A stretch of 64,000 bases of DNA, from assembly GCF_016887565.1 (NCBI RefSeq), contig NZ_CP069396.1, forward strand, positions 3,127,001 through 3,191,000. The letters are read 5' to 3'. Numbering within the stretch: position 1 is the stretch's first letter; each line of letters begins with the position of its first letter. This document shows positions 33,187 to 41,170 of this stretch, piece after piece. The translations under genes were made by a program, and so were the position numbers. The notes below the pieces were generated by a model, which did no database searches, was not told the DNA's origin, and worked only from the letters and a program-made list of their open reading frames with translations. The DNA comes from Archangium violaceum (lineage in GTDB: Bacteria; Myxococcota; Myxococcia; Myxococcales; Myxococcaceae).

Positions 33187-33558
33187 TCACTTGGAGAAGT
33201 GGGAGTGGGCCGTCTCCAGCAATTTGCGAGCGAGGAGCAGTCGTTCTGGGGGCCAGTCACGCAGGAGGTGGATGATGCGGCTCAGCTCCGGAGGCTCAGC
33301 CGCCTCGTAGGAGCGTTTGGCGGCCGACCCCTTCTCACCCCGAGGCGCCAGTGACAGGAGCAGGTCCGAAGAGAGGTCCAGGACCGTGCAGATGCGGCGC
33401 AAGGAGGGCACGCTGGGCGTCATCTTCCCGCGCTCAATCCGACCATAAACGGCGGGCTTGAGGCGGACCTGCTTGGCGACCTCGGCCTGCGTGAGTCCCA
33501 GCCGCAGGCGGGCAGCCCGGGCCGCCTCTCCCAGGTGGCGTTGCATCTTCTCATCCAT
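33187..33558 (-). CDS. XRE-family transcriptional regulator
   Basis: A 123-residue protein. Residues 10-65 are a helix-turn-helix of the Cro/C1 type (RLRLGLTQAEVAKQVRLKPA followed by VYGRIERGKMTPSVPSLRRI). The remainder is a helical tail (LSRIIHLLRDWPPERLLLAR) that may mediate dimerisation. It is divergent from the lipoprotein toxin gene at 33719, and the 160-bp gap between the starts contains a dyad with TGGGTA half-sites. A natural inference is that it represses itself and the toxin gene. No kinase, protease or ligand domain is attached. Confidence 0.85.
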   Translation of the reverse strand: MDEKMQRHLGEAARAARLRLGLTQAEVAKQVRLKPAVYGRIERGKMTPSVPSLRRICTVLDLSSDLLLSLAPRGEKGSAAKRSYEAAEPPELSRIIHLLRDWPPERLLLARKLLETAHSHFSK

Positions 33559-33655
33559 GAACTGCGTCTACCGCAAAGAGATGGGGGACGTCCGACGCTT
33601 CTTTCTGGCGGTGGCTGCGCCTACCGGCTCCAGGGCCTCTTGCGGCTCTTGTCAG

Positions 33656-33689
33656 ACCCAATGGGTATCAAACTGGGCTTGCTACCCAT
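33656..33689. promoter_or_regulatory. possible XRE operator in the divergent promoter region
   Basis: ATGGGTA (33661-33667) and TACCCAT (33683-33689) form a perfect 7-bp dyad with a 15-base centre. A further ACCCA half-site (33656-33660) makes a second, tight dyad with TGGGT (33662-33666). The cluster lies 30-60 bp before the toxin ATG at 33719 and about 100 bp before the regulator start at 33558. Confidence 0.45.
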
Positions 33690-33718
33690 CAGGGGGGAGT
33701 ACGCTCGGAAGGATTCCC

Positions 33719-35011
33719 ATGAAGCAGTGCTGCATGGTGGTGATGCTGGTTCTCCTCGTCGGCTGTGGCACGTCCTCTCGCGTCGTGCGCCTGGAGACGG
33801 GTCCTACCGACTCCCTCGTCTTCACTCCTCGTTCCGGGGCCAAGCCCGTGGCGATCGGCCACGGCGAGTTCGCGCAGGCGGTGTCGGCGCTGGCTCGGGA
33901 GGTGAGGCCCCCCACTCGGCCTCAGGAAGCCGCCCGGCGGCTGTTCGACGTCGAGAAGCGGAGCGGCTCGTACGCGTACGAGCCACGCAGCCGCCGCCTC
34001 ACGCCGCTCCAGTCGGGCGAGCACCTGGAGGGGCCGTCCACCACACCAGAGGTGGAGTTGACGCGCGATTACCTGCGCTGGTGCGAGCGCACGGGCCGGC
34101 CCGGGGACTGCCTGCGCCTGCTGATGGACAGCCCCACCATTGACGGGGATGGCCGTTTCGCCCTCGCCCTGGCCCTGGCAAAGGGGGTCGTGCTGGACGA
34201 GATGCTGGAGGCGTTCAAGGACATGGCCGACCCCCACGCCTTGGTGGCGGCGGCACTTTGAACCTGGACCACGTACCTGCTTCTCGTCTCTATTCCCGAC
34301 GTGACCATCTCCAAGGGCCTCGCGGCGGTGATGACCGCCACGCTCATTTCCTACGTGGGCGTGGAGACCTTCTGGGGCCTCGTCGTCGGCTTCAAGCGCC
34401 TAATGAACGAGGCGGACCGGGCCCCCACGTTCAACGCGCTGCGCGCAGCGGGCGAGCGGTACGGCAAGCTCATGGGTCGTAACGCGGCCCAAGCATTCGG
34501 CATGCTGGCCCTGGCGGCCATTGGCAACACGGCGACGGGGCTGGCCGCGAAGGTGCCGAAGCTGCCCGGCTCCGCGCAGGCGGCATTACAAGCCGAGACG
34601 CAGGTGGGCTTCAGGCTCGCGGCGGTGGGAGAAGTGGAGACGGTCGCCGTAAGCGCCGAGACCGTCACCATCGCCCTCGCTCCAGGTGCGGTGGCCATGA
34701 CCGCAAGAGGCACGAGCGGTGACGGTGCTCAGAAGACGGATGACCTCCCGGAGCTTGAACAATGGCATGAAGGGAGTTACGAATCTCCATTGGACTCACT
34801 CCAAGAACACTTCGCCAAGCATGGAGCAGAGGTTGGTGCCAAGGATGTCGCACAGTATTTACGGAAGGCCAGAGCCTTCGCACAGAACCTCAGGGGCGCA
34901 CAAAAGTTTCCAGTTGAAGGTGCCACTGAGGGTGTGGCTCGCTATGTCAAAAAAGGCCAGTACATTGATCGCGCGCCGGACGGACGAATTGTATCTTTTG
35001 GTGCTCGCTAA
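33719..35011 (+). pseudogene. SitA-like lipoprotein toxin gene with in-frame TGA
   Basis: The gene starts at ATG 33719 (GGAAGGA upstream) with a lipoprotein signal ending LVLLVGC (Cys at residue 16). It resembles the toxin at 28721-30394 across DYLRWCERTGRPGDCLRLLM and on through the hydrophobic segments. At 34259-34261 an in-frame TGA interrupts it. In the alignment (ALVSMVVWTV versus ALVAAAL-stop-TW) the stop sits exactly on a Trp, so a TGG to TGA change is likely. The same frame then stays open to 35011. The C-terminal domain (HFAKHGAEVGAKDVAQYLRK to YIDRAPDGRIVSFG) resembles BECR-fold RNase toxins. A restart at GTG 34301 lacks a clear ribosome site. Probably inactive unless read through. 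Confidence 0.7.
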
Positions 35012-35026
35012 GAAGGCTGATGACTA

Positions 35027-35344
35027 ATGGACTGGAGAACAGTCAATCTGCGTGGAGCCGCAAGCATTTCGCGAGTAGTGGGCCTCTTCGAGGTCTGCGA
35101 CATGCGAGGCATTCCATGGACTAAATACAAGATCAAGGTTCTTGAGCAAGGCTCCCAGGATTTCCTCGCGGTTCCCAATGTATGCGTGAAAGACGCCAAT
35201 GGAACCCCTGATTGGATAGCAGGGCTCGGACGGACAGAAACCGAAGCCCTCCAAGATCTCATCACTCGACTGGGCGAAACATTGAGTTCTCGCACGGACT
35301 GGCAAGTGGAGGACTTTGAATGGAGCGACCCGCAGGATTTCTGA
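35027..35344 (+). CDS. putative immunity protein for the RNase-like toxin
   Basis: A 105-residue acidic protein starting at an ATG 15 bp after the toxin stop. It has alternating strands and one helix (DWIAGLGRTETEALQDLITR) and no known catalytic motif. Small size, acidity, AT-richer codon use and position directly behind the toxin C-terminal domain fit an immunity protein. That role is inferred from context only. The frame is intact although the toxin gene has a stop codon, as expected if immunity is kept while the toxin is lost. Confidence 0.6.
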   Translation: MDWRTVNLRGAASISRVVGLFEVCDMRGIPWTKYKIKVLEQGSQDFLAVPNVCVKDANGTPDWIAGLGRTETEALQDLITRLGETLSSRTDWQVEDFEWSDPQDF

Positions 35345-35381
35345 GAAACGGAGCAATAGCGAACCCCGTGCCCGAACATGG

Positions 35382-35573
35382 ATGCTTAATCGGCTCCGGG
35401 TTCACCCCTTGAGGGTCCAGCTTTCCGACCTACGACGGGCGACAGATGCCCTGTTCGAGCATCTGGAGCGCACAGGCCGCACGGAGATCGACCTGACCGA
35501 GGACTTCTACTGGAGCATCCCGGAGAAGCGGTTGTACTCGGTGTACTCCCCCCTCCTCCCGAGGCAGAGCTGA
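35382..35573 (+). CDS. small protein, possibly truncated
   Basis: A 63-residue frame from ATG 35382 ending just before the IS21-like repeats. It contains LSDLRRATDALFEHLERTGR and IDLTEDFYWSIPEKRLY. The FEHLE...TEDFYW pattern looks like the start of a longer conserved protein whose 3' end was replaced when the mobile-element end was joined. The last residues (SPLLPRQS) have no such character. It may be a second immunity-associated gene or a fragment; function unknown. Confidence 0.45.
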   Translation: MLNRLRVHPLRVQLSDLRRATDALFEHLERTGRTEIDLTEDFYWSIPEKRLYSVYSPLLPRQS

Positions 35574-35605
35574 CCATGGGACAATTGTTGCGTGCACCGG
35601 ACCAT

Positions 35606-35666
35606 GTGGAACACCGATTCCGGGGCAAGTGGAACACTGATTCCGGCCATGTGGAACACCGCTTCC
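35606..35666. repeat. three direct repeats resembling an IS21-family terminus
   Basis: The motif GTGGAACACCGATTCCGG recurs, with small changes, at 35606, 35629 and 35651, spaced 22-23 bp. IS21-family ends carry several such terminal repeats recognised by IstA. No istA or istB gene is nearby, so this is a solitary end. It abuts the point where homology to the intact kinase gene stops (about 35667), so the element probably caused the kinase truncation. Confidence 0.5.
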
Positions 35667-36445
35667 ACGCCCAGGGGCACGCGCGGATTGACGAGGTGCG
35701 GCGGCAGCGGTGCTTGGTTCAGCACGGCCTCCATGTCCACGCCTGCGCGCTCGCCGAGCAGGAAGGGGTCTCTCCCCATCAGCAGTCGGTAGAAGACGAC
35801 TCCCAGCGCGTACAGGTCATCGCCCACCCCGGCCCGGTAGTGCGCGCCCGGCACGTCCTTGTTCTCCCGGCCGAAGCGCCACGCCTCGGGGCTGCGGTAC
35901 AGGAGCGTGCCCGGGGGAAACAGTCCCTCGGTGAGGGTGGGTGCCCCGGCGTAGTAACCCACCCCGAAGTCCACCAGCATCGCCTGCCCGTCACTGCGGC
36001 GCACCAGGATGTTGGCTTCCTTCACGTCGCGGTGCACCACCTTGGCCTCGTGCACCACTGCCAGGGCCCGGGCCACCTCCAGCACCCTGTCCACCACCTG
36101 GTGCGTGTCCACGGCGTGCTCTCGTGCCCAGACGTCCAGCGTCACCCCGTCCACCAGCTCCTGCTTCAGGTAGACAAAGCGGGGGTCCTCGGCGGGCCAG
36201 CTGCCCACGCCCAGCACCCGTGCCAGGTTGGGGTGCTGCAGGCTCAGGCGCGAGCCGATGAGGGCCTCGCGCCAGGCTCTGTCCTCGCCTCTCTCCACCG
36301 GCACCATCTTGAGGGCGGAGCGGCGTCCTTCGGGGCCACGCACCTGGTACACGATGCCGAAGCCGCCCGCGCCCAGCACGGCCTCCACCACGTCACCCGC
36401 GATGAGCGTGCCGGGCGGCAGTGGCGGCATGTCGAGTGCATTCAT
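35667..36445 (-). pseudogene. truncated Ser/Thr kinase, duplicate of 26167-27939
   Basis: From ATG 36445 the frame gives about 255 residues nearly identical to the kinase domain of 26167-27939, including LGAGGFGIVYQV, HRDVKEANILV and DFGVGYYAG. Homology stops after LPPHLVNPRVP, and the reading then continues through IS21-like repeats to a chance stop at 35507 (312 residues in all). The last part of the C-lobe, the membrane helix and the outer domain are lost, so a stable, signal-responsive kinase is unlikely. The upstream leader is also duplicated and is split by the IS5 element at 36526. Confidence 0.8.
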
Positions 36446-36525
36446 GGCGCCCTCGCGCCAGAGGTGTCTGGAACAGGGGAATGCAGATGTGAGGTCATGG
36501 GACTACCTCCCAGGACCTCCACTTA
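35667..36525. repeat. segmental duplication of the kinase 5' part and leader
   Basis: This block matches 27165-28018 at high identity. The match continues on the far side of the IS5 element (37517 to about 37550) with the next bases of the original (to about 28050). The duplication is therefore older than the IS5 insertion. Both copies are in the same orientation, about 8.5 kb apart, and flank the IS66 element and both SitA-like genes. Confidence 0.75.
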
Positions 36526-37516
36526 GAGCTCGTTTCAAAAATGGACCTGAGAGGTCAGGTAACATGCCCTGCCTATTCAGGGCCATTTCGTAAATGGCGC
36601 TCAAGCACGCGATAGAGAAGGAGGCAGTGGCCAAGGCGAAGGAGTGCCAGGTGCATCTGTGGGTTCCGCTCTTCGCGAATCCGCAGGCGTTTCATCTGGT
36701 GGAACCAGTCCAGGGAGCGCTCCACCACCCAGCGATGGCGTCCCAAACGCTCCTTCGACTCCACGCCTCGGCGGGCGATGCGGGGAACGATGTGGCGCTT
36801 CCGTAATCCCCGGCGGGTATCGGCATAATCGTACCCCTTGTCGCCGTGCCCTTTCGCCGGACGCCTGCGTGGCCTGCCTCGTGGCCCCTTGATGGGGAGG
36901 ATGGCGTCGAGGAGCGGCAGCGCCTCGCGCTTGTCGTGCACGTTGGCGGCCGACAGCAAGGTGGCCAGCGGCAGGCCCCGGCGGTCTACGACCAGGTGGT
37001 GCTTGCTGCCCGCCTTTCCTCTGTCCGTTGGATTCGGGCCTGTTTGGGCCCCCCTTTTATCGCCCGTAGGCTGCTGGAGTCGAACGAGGCCCGGCTCCAG
37101 TCAATGAGCCCCTTGTGCCCCAACTCGTTCAGCAACACCCGCTGGAGCTTCTCGAAGACTCCTGCTCGGCTCCACTTTCGCAGCCTCCTCCAGCACGTCG
37201 CCCCGCTGCACCCGAACACCTCGGCTGGCAGGTCTCTCCAGGCGATGCCCGTCCTGAGCACGAAGATAATGCCCCGCAGGCACGCCCTATCGTCGCGCAA
37301 TGGACGACCTCTTCTCCCTTTGCGGCGATGTCGTGGCAGCAGCGGCTCCACCCTCGCCCACAGCTCGTCCGGGACCAGTTCGCGCCTCATGCTTGCGAGG
37401 ATGAGCACCAGGTACGTAGAGGGAAGTCTGGATACCTCTGCGGTTCATTTATGAAACAATCCCAGGGAGGCAGGTCAGATGACCTAGGCTCCCTGGTCCA
37501 TTTTTGAAACGAGCTC
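36526..37516 (-). mobile_element. IS5-family insertion sequence, complete, with 3-bp target duplication
   Basis: The 991-bp element has perfect ends: GAGCTCGTTTCAAAAATGGA at 36526 and its reverse complement ending at 37516. The 3-bp flank TTA is duplicated (36523-36525 and 37517-37519), as in IS5 subgroups that target TNA. Removing the element and one TTA restores the leader found intact upstream of the kinase at 27939. The insertion looks recent because both ends and flanks are perfect. Confidence 0.9.
36573..37408 (-). CDS. IS5-family transposase made by -1 frameshift (OrfA/OrfB)
   Basis: Two overlapping frames encode one DDE transposase. OrfA (from 37408, or the ATG at 37390 giving MRRELVPDELW) holds the N-terminal domain with PLLPRHRRKGRRGRP and the first Asp near GLIDWSRASFDSS. 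At an AAAAGGGGGG slippery run (after LRAIKGG, near 37060) a -1 shift moves into OrfB, which reads GPNPTDRGKAGSKHHLVVD, then GDKGYDYADTRRGLRK (second Asp) and VVERSLDWFHQMKR (Glu). The combined product is about 275 residues, normal for the family. Programmed -1 frameshifting is known in IS5 subgroups such as IS427, and the run fits that. A simple frame-disrupting mutation is the alternative. Confidence 0.85.
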
Positions 37517-37667
37517 TTAGCAGGTTCTGCGTCAGGAGTACCCCTCCTGAATCCGGGCATGCGGAACGCACCCTGGAGGTAGGCAACGGGATGAGCGACA
37601 CAGTGGAGCGTTGACGGTGCTGGAAGTGACCCGGAGGCACATTCTCTTTCGAGTCACCTCGGCACTT

Positions 37668-37967
37668 CTACTGAGCCAGGTCATCCAGGACGTCGGAGAG
37701 GGAGGTGGCGCGCAGGGCGCGGTCGAACCAGCGGTCGAGGGTGTCCAGGTCCGAGCAGGTGAGAATGCGCCGCCGGGCCTCGTCGTCGACGTGCACGCCG
37801 CGCGCGGCGAGAATCCGGACAACATCCTCGGCTCGTCCCTCGGCTCGTCCCCGGGCCAGCCCTTGCTGGAGGCCCTGCTCGATGAGTTCCTCTCCAGAAC
37901 TGCGCATCAATTCCTCCGCGCGTTGCGTACCCAAGACCGAATGTAGCACCTGCCCCGTGGAGCCACG
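37668..37967 (-). pseudogene. 3' remnant of an Rpn-type gene (second copy)
   Basis: About 98 codons from GQVLHSVLGTQRAEELMRSS to the end SDVLDDLAQ match the C-terminus of the intact gene at 39927-40955. The first 240 residues, including the nuclease core, are missing. The break lies about 9 bp from the stop of the DUF3396 gene. It has two 12-bp Gly-Arg-Ala-Glu coding units (37826-37849) versus four in the intact copy. Not expected to be functional. Confidence 0.8.
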
Positions 37968-37975
37968 CAGTGACG

Positions 37976-38983
37976 TCAGTCGAGGAAACGCCGGGCCCAA
38001 CTCATGGCTTCTTCTCGAGTAAAACCTTCGATGCGAAACCTGGGAGCATTGAAGGGCTTGTCGAGCCAGGGCTCCAGCACGCGGCCCAGCTCCCGATAGG
38101 AGGAGAGCGCGTCGCCTCTGGTGAGATCGCCCGCTTCGGGCCAATCCCCTAGCGTGACGATGGCCCGTGCTCCGTCGATGGCTTGCACGGTTGTCTCAGG
38201 TGAGTGCAGGCGGGAACGAAGTGTGGACACGCCGCCCAACTCCTGAAGGGCGGGAGGGCCCAGGAAGTTGAGCCAGTGCACACCGTCCACGCGCGTGCTC
38301 ATCCATGCCGGAGGGGAGCCGTGGTGGAGACTGATCCCCGGGTAGCGAAGGAGCTCAGTGCGGATCCTGCGCGTGAAGAACACGTCCCCGACGACGGAAT
38401 CGAAGCTCAGCCCCGCGTGACCACTGGCGAAGTGAAGGCCCGACGCCAGGTCGAGCATCAGCTCCTTCACCGCGGCAGGTCCGCGTTCCTCGAGGTACTC
38501 GGTCGGCAACATGCCTTCGAGGTAGCTCACGTCGTAGTCGGAGGGACTCCGCTCTCGTGACGGGATACGGGCCGAGTAGGTGAGTTTGAAGCCCGTGAGC
38601 CTGTCGTGCTCGTTGCCCAGATGAATCCACGTCTCGTTGCCGCTCTTCTCCATCTCCCTGAGCCGGTACGGGTCAGTGCAATCCTCGGCGTAGCGGTAGG
38701 GCCGGTCGGCTTGCAGCAATTGGCGGATGCGTTTCCAACGCTCGTCGGAGAGAGGGCCGTGCGTGGAGGAGCCAAAGGCACAGGAGTTGATGGTATCGGG
38801 TCCTTCGCCAACGGCTTTCATGTAACAATCGAAGGCGTGGGACACTCCTGCTGCGATGTCTGGGTGATCATGCGGTATGTAGAAGGCGAAATGAATCACC
38901 TCTCTCGCGAGGAGGCGCTCGCCGGCCTCTTTCTCGGGAGGGTAGAGCCCATGGGGGCGAATCCGGGGGTAGTGCTGGGTCAT
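37976..38983 (-). CDS. DUF3396 (type VI immunity family) protein
   Basis: A 335-residue protein whose ATG overlaps the stop of the toxin gene by 4 bp (ATGA), so the pair is translationally coupled. It matches my recollection of the DUF3396 layout: an N-terminal REVIHFAFYIPHDHPDIAAG stretch, a central YEEL-like block (here PTEYLEERGPAAVKELMLDL), GLSFDSVVGD, and VDGVHWLNFLGPPALQELGG. DUF3396 is annotated as an immunity family linked to type VI and other polymorphic effectors. Function here is inferred as neutralising the PD-(D/E)XK-like lipoprotein encoded just before. No signal peptide is seen, as expected for protection of the cytoplasm. Confidence 0.8.
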   Translation of the reverse strand: MTQHYPRIRPHGLYPPEKEAGERLLAREVIHFAFYIPHDHPDIAAGVSHAFDCYMKAVGEGPDTINSCAFGSSTHGPLSDERWKRIRQLLQADRPYRYAEDCTDPYRLREMEKSGNETWIHLGNEHDRLTGFKLTYSARIPSRERSPSDYDVSYLEGMLPTEYLEERGPAAVKELMLDLASGLHFASGHAGLSFDSVVGDVFFTRRIRTELLRYPGISLHHGSPPAWMSTRVDGVHWLNFLGPPALQELGGVSTLRSRLHSPETTVQAIDGARAIVTLGDWPEAGDLTRGDALSSYRELGRVLEPWLDKPFNAPRFRIEGFTREEAMSWARRFLD

Positions 38984-39846
38984 GGGGAGGAGAGCCTGCT
39001 GATTCCGAGGGTGGGGGTAACGACGGCTGGCAGGCAGTCCTCGTTGCCGAGGTCCTTGTATTTGCGGAGCTGAGCCTCGGTACGCGAGTCGGCGAGGGGA
39101 TTGCGACGGTCAGCGGTGTCGCAGGGAAACTTGAAATCGTAGATGCACTGAATCCGGGTCGCGTTCCGGGTGAAGTGGAGGACTACGTCCGGTCGTTGTG
39201 AGCCGAGCCACCTGTCGGTCAGTAGGAGCTCTTTCGTTATCTCATCCACGCGATAGCGCGGCTCGATAGCGAAATTGTTGGGAAACTCCGCGGCCAGGCG
39301 CTCCTGCACACAGATGAAGGCAGCTGCGTGCTTGAGATTGCCAAGGTGTTGCCTCCAGGTGTCGGCGGTCTTGTTCTTGACGTCGGGCTCTTTGTCACAC
39401 TCGGATTCGGGCAGGGACTTCCCTTGGCCGAACAGTTCCTCGTTCACCTTGAAGTTGGCCTCGCTGGCGCACGAGCTGAGGATATCCTCGACCTTCGCCT
39501 TCTGGGCCTCGTCGAGGAACCGCGAGACGGTGAGGAGCCCGTGGAGGGTCTCGGCGGCTTGGACGACTTTTTCGAGCACCTGACCGGCCCGAGAGGCCGC
39601 TGGCGCGAGAATCTCCCCGGTGCTTGGAACGACGGGGGCTGCGCAGGCGGCTCCACACGACTGGTTGAAATGAGAGGGGATGCCGCCGTGGGGTCCGGCG
39701 AAGCCGGCGCCCGTGGTGGGTGAACCGGAATGCACACGGAGGACGGTGGAGCAGGACAGGCAAGAGAATGCGGCCACCAGGACGGCAAGGAGGCGCCGGG
39801 AAGGTGTCAAAGGTCCCAAGCGCGCCTGGGATTTGAGCGGATTCAT
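38980..39846 (-). CDS. lipoprotein toxin with PD-(D/E)XK-like C-terminal domain
   Basis: A 288-residue protein. After a basic N-terminus the signal LLAVLVAAFSCLSC has a lipobox with Cys near residue 32. The middle (residues 70-190) is helical (GQVLEKVVQAAETLHGLLTV). The C-terminal part has RPDVVLHFTRNATRIQCIYD followed by FKFPC, matching the D...(D/E)xK arrangement of restriction-endonuclease-fold nucleases. It differs from the two SitA-like genes in its N-terminal half but shares their design of lipid anchor plus C-terminal toxin plus adjacent immunity gene. Delivery by outer-membrane exchange is an inference. The downstream gene overlaps by 4 bp. Confidence 0.7.
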   Translation of the reverse strand: MNPLKSQARLGPLTPSRRLLAVLVAAFSCLSCSTVLRVHSGSPTTGAGFAGPHGGIPSHFNQSCGAACAAPVVPSTGEILAPAASRAGQVLEKVVQAAETLHGLLTVSRFLDEAQKAKVEDILSSCASEANFKVNEELFGQGKSLPESECDKEPDVKNKTADTWRQHLGNLKHAAAFICVQERLAAEFPNNFAIEPRYRVDEITKELLLTDRWLGSQRPDVVLHFTRNATRIQCIYDFKFPCDTADRRNPLADSRTEAQLRKYKDLGNEDCLPAVVTPTLGISRLSSP

Positions 39847-39926
39847 GGGCGGGGGGTGTTGGGCTTATCGAGCAGGCCGATGGGAAGCAGCCCACCGTGC
39901 GCGAGGTTCGAGTCACCTCGGTACTT

Positions 39927-40955
39927 CTACTGTGCCAGGTCGTCCAGGACGTCGGAGAGGGAGGTGGAGCGCAGGGCCCGGTCGAACCAACGGTCGAGGG
40001 TGTCCAGGTCCGAGCAGGTGAGAATGCGCCGCCGCGCCTCGTCGTCGACGTGCACGCCGCGTGCGGCGAGAATCCGGACAACATCCTCCGCCCGTCCCTC
40101 CGCCCGTCCCTCCGCTCGTCCCTTCGCTAGTCCCCGGGCCAGCCCCTGCTGGAGGCCCTGCTCGATGAGTTCCTCGCCATAACTGCGCATCAGTTCCTCC
40201 GCGCGTTGCGTACCCAAGACCGAATGTAGCACCTGGCCCGTGGCGCCACGCACCGTCCTGTCTCCAACCAGGAGCAGATAGCGCACGACCATGAGCAATT
40301 CCTCCTGCCCGTTGGGGCTGGCCTGCACCTGGGCGAAGAGCGCCGTCCAGTCCGGCAATCTCTGGGCCAGCTCCTCGGTGCGCCCGTAGCGCAGCACGAG
40401 CAGGGCCAGCCGGGCCAGAGGCGGACCTGGACGCGCCATCAACGCCTCCGCTCGCTGGGTCGTCAGATCATCGAGCAGGTATTCGAAGCGCGGCACCAGC
40501 GAGCGCCACTGCTCCCGCCGTGTCGTGTCCTCTGGCAGCTCGAAGAGGTCCTCCACCCGGCGCGGCGCCGTCCAGACTCCCTCTGGCCCGTGGTACATGA
40601 CGAGCGGGATGATGATGGGGAGCAGAGCGTTTTCCGGGTGCTCCTGGCGCCAGCGTTCCACCTGGCGCACCACGTAGCGCAGCATTCTGAGCGCCATCCA
40701 CCTGTCCACCGACGATTGGTGCTCGAGCAGCACATAGAGGAGCAGGGGTTGACCTGTGCGAAGGCGGGCCGAGAAGAGCAGGTCGCTCTCGGTCTCCCGC
40801 AGCTCCGGGTCCACCACGCTGCCGGGCTCTCGCCTCAGGGACGTCCAGTCCACTTCGGAGACGACAGGCGGGGGCAGGACGGCACGCAATTCGGCCGCGG
40901 CCCGCTCGGGATGGCCGAAAGTATAGCGGGCGAAGAGGTCATGGGGTCCGGACAT
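39927..40955 (-). CDS. Rpn family PD-(D/E)XK nuclease / putative transposase-31
   Basis: A 342-residue protein, ATG at 40955 giving the family-typical MSGPHDLFARYTF; a further ATG at 40991 is possible. The core has the nuclease motif LLYVLLEHQSSVDRWMALRM (E-x-Q form) and Asp/Glu upstream in DLLFSARLRTGQ. Rpn proteins promote RecA-independent recombination and are abundant in multi-copy form. Some are linked to phage defence through variable C-terminal repeats. Here the C-terminal region has four 12-bp coding repeats. Two 3' remnants of the same gene lie at 30642 and 37668. It is divergent from the large kinase gene. Confidence 0.85.
   Translation of the reverse strand: MSGPHDLFARYTFGHPERAAAELRAVLPPPVVSEVDWTSLRREPGSVVDPELRETESDLLFSARLRTGQPLLLYVLLEHQSSVDRWMALRMLRYVVRQVERWRQEHPENALLPIIIPLVMYHGPEGVWTAPRRVEDLFELPEDTTRREQWRSLVPRFEYLLDDLTTQRAEALMARPGPPLARLALLVLRYGRTEELAQRLPDWTALFAQVQASPNGQEELLMVVRYLLLVGDRTVRGATGQVLHSVLGTQRAEELMRSYGEELIEQGLQQGLARGLAKGRAEGRAEGRAEDVVRILAARGVHVDDEARRRILTCSDLDTLDRWFDRALRSTSLSDVLDDLAQ
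40085..40132. repeat. four 12-bp in-frame tandem repeats in the Rpn gene
   Basis: Four units of CCTCCGCCCGTC type (40085, 40097, 40109, 40121), with the last more diverged, encode Gly-Arg-Ala-Glu/Gly-Leu-Ala-Lys on the minus strand. The copy at 37668 has two units (37826-37849) and the copy at 30642 none. Twelve-bp units keep the frame, so the number can vary by slippage without inactivating the protein. Confidence 0.8.
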
Positions 40956-41170
40956 GCGGAGTGGCCCCAAGCACGTGGCGAGCCAATCCACCCGCCGGTC
41001 CGGCGCGCCCTTCGGGAGGGCTCTCTACGTGCGCTCCTGCCTGACGAGGAGGCTGGCCTCCGCGCCGGGATCATGCGGCACCGAGCGTCGCATCCAGCGT
41101 TTCCGGACTCATACCTTCCAGGGTGGACCGCTGTTCGAACGACGTGGCGGCGGCGTTGCTGGGAGAGCGG

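Noticed and set aside
34259-34261. TGA as a selenocysteine codon
   Set aside because: The paralogue has Trp at this position, the protein is not of a selenoprotein family, and no stem-loop of SECIS type was recognised after the codon. A nonsense change or sequencing error is simpler.
35507-35666. Extra C-terminal 57 residues of the truncated kinase as a real novel domain
   Set aside because: They are translated from the IS21-like repeats and adjoining DNA and include a repeated FHM pattern from the repeats, so they are a by-product of the junction.
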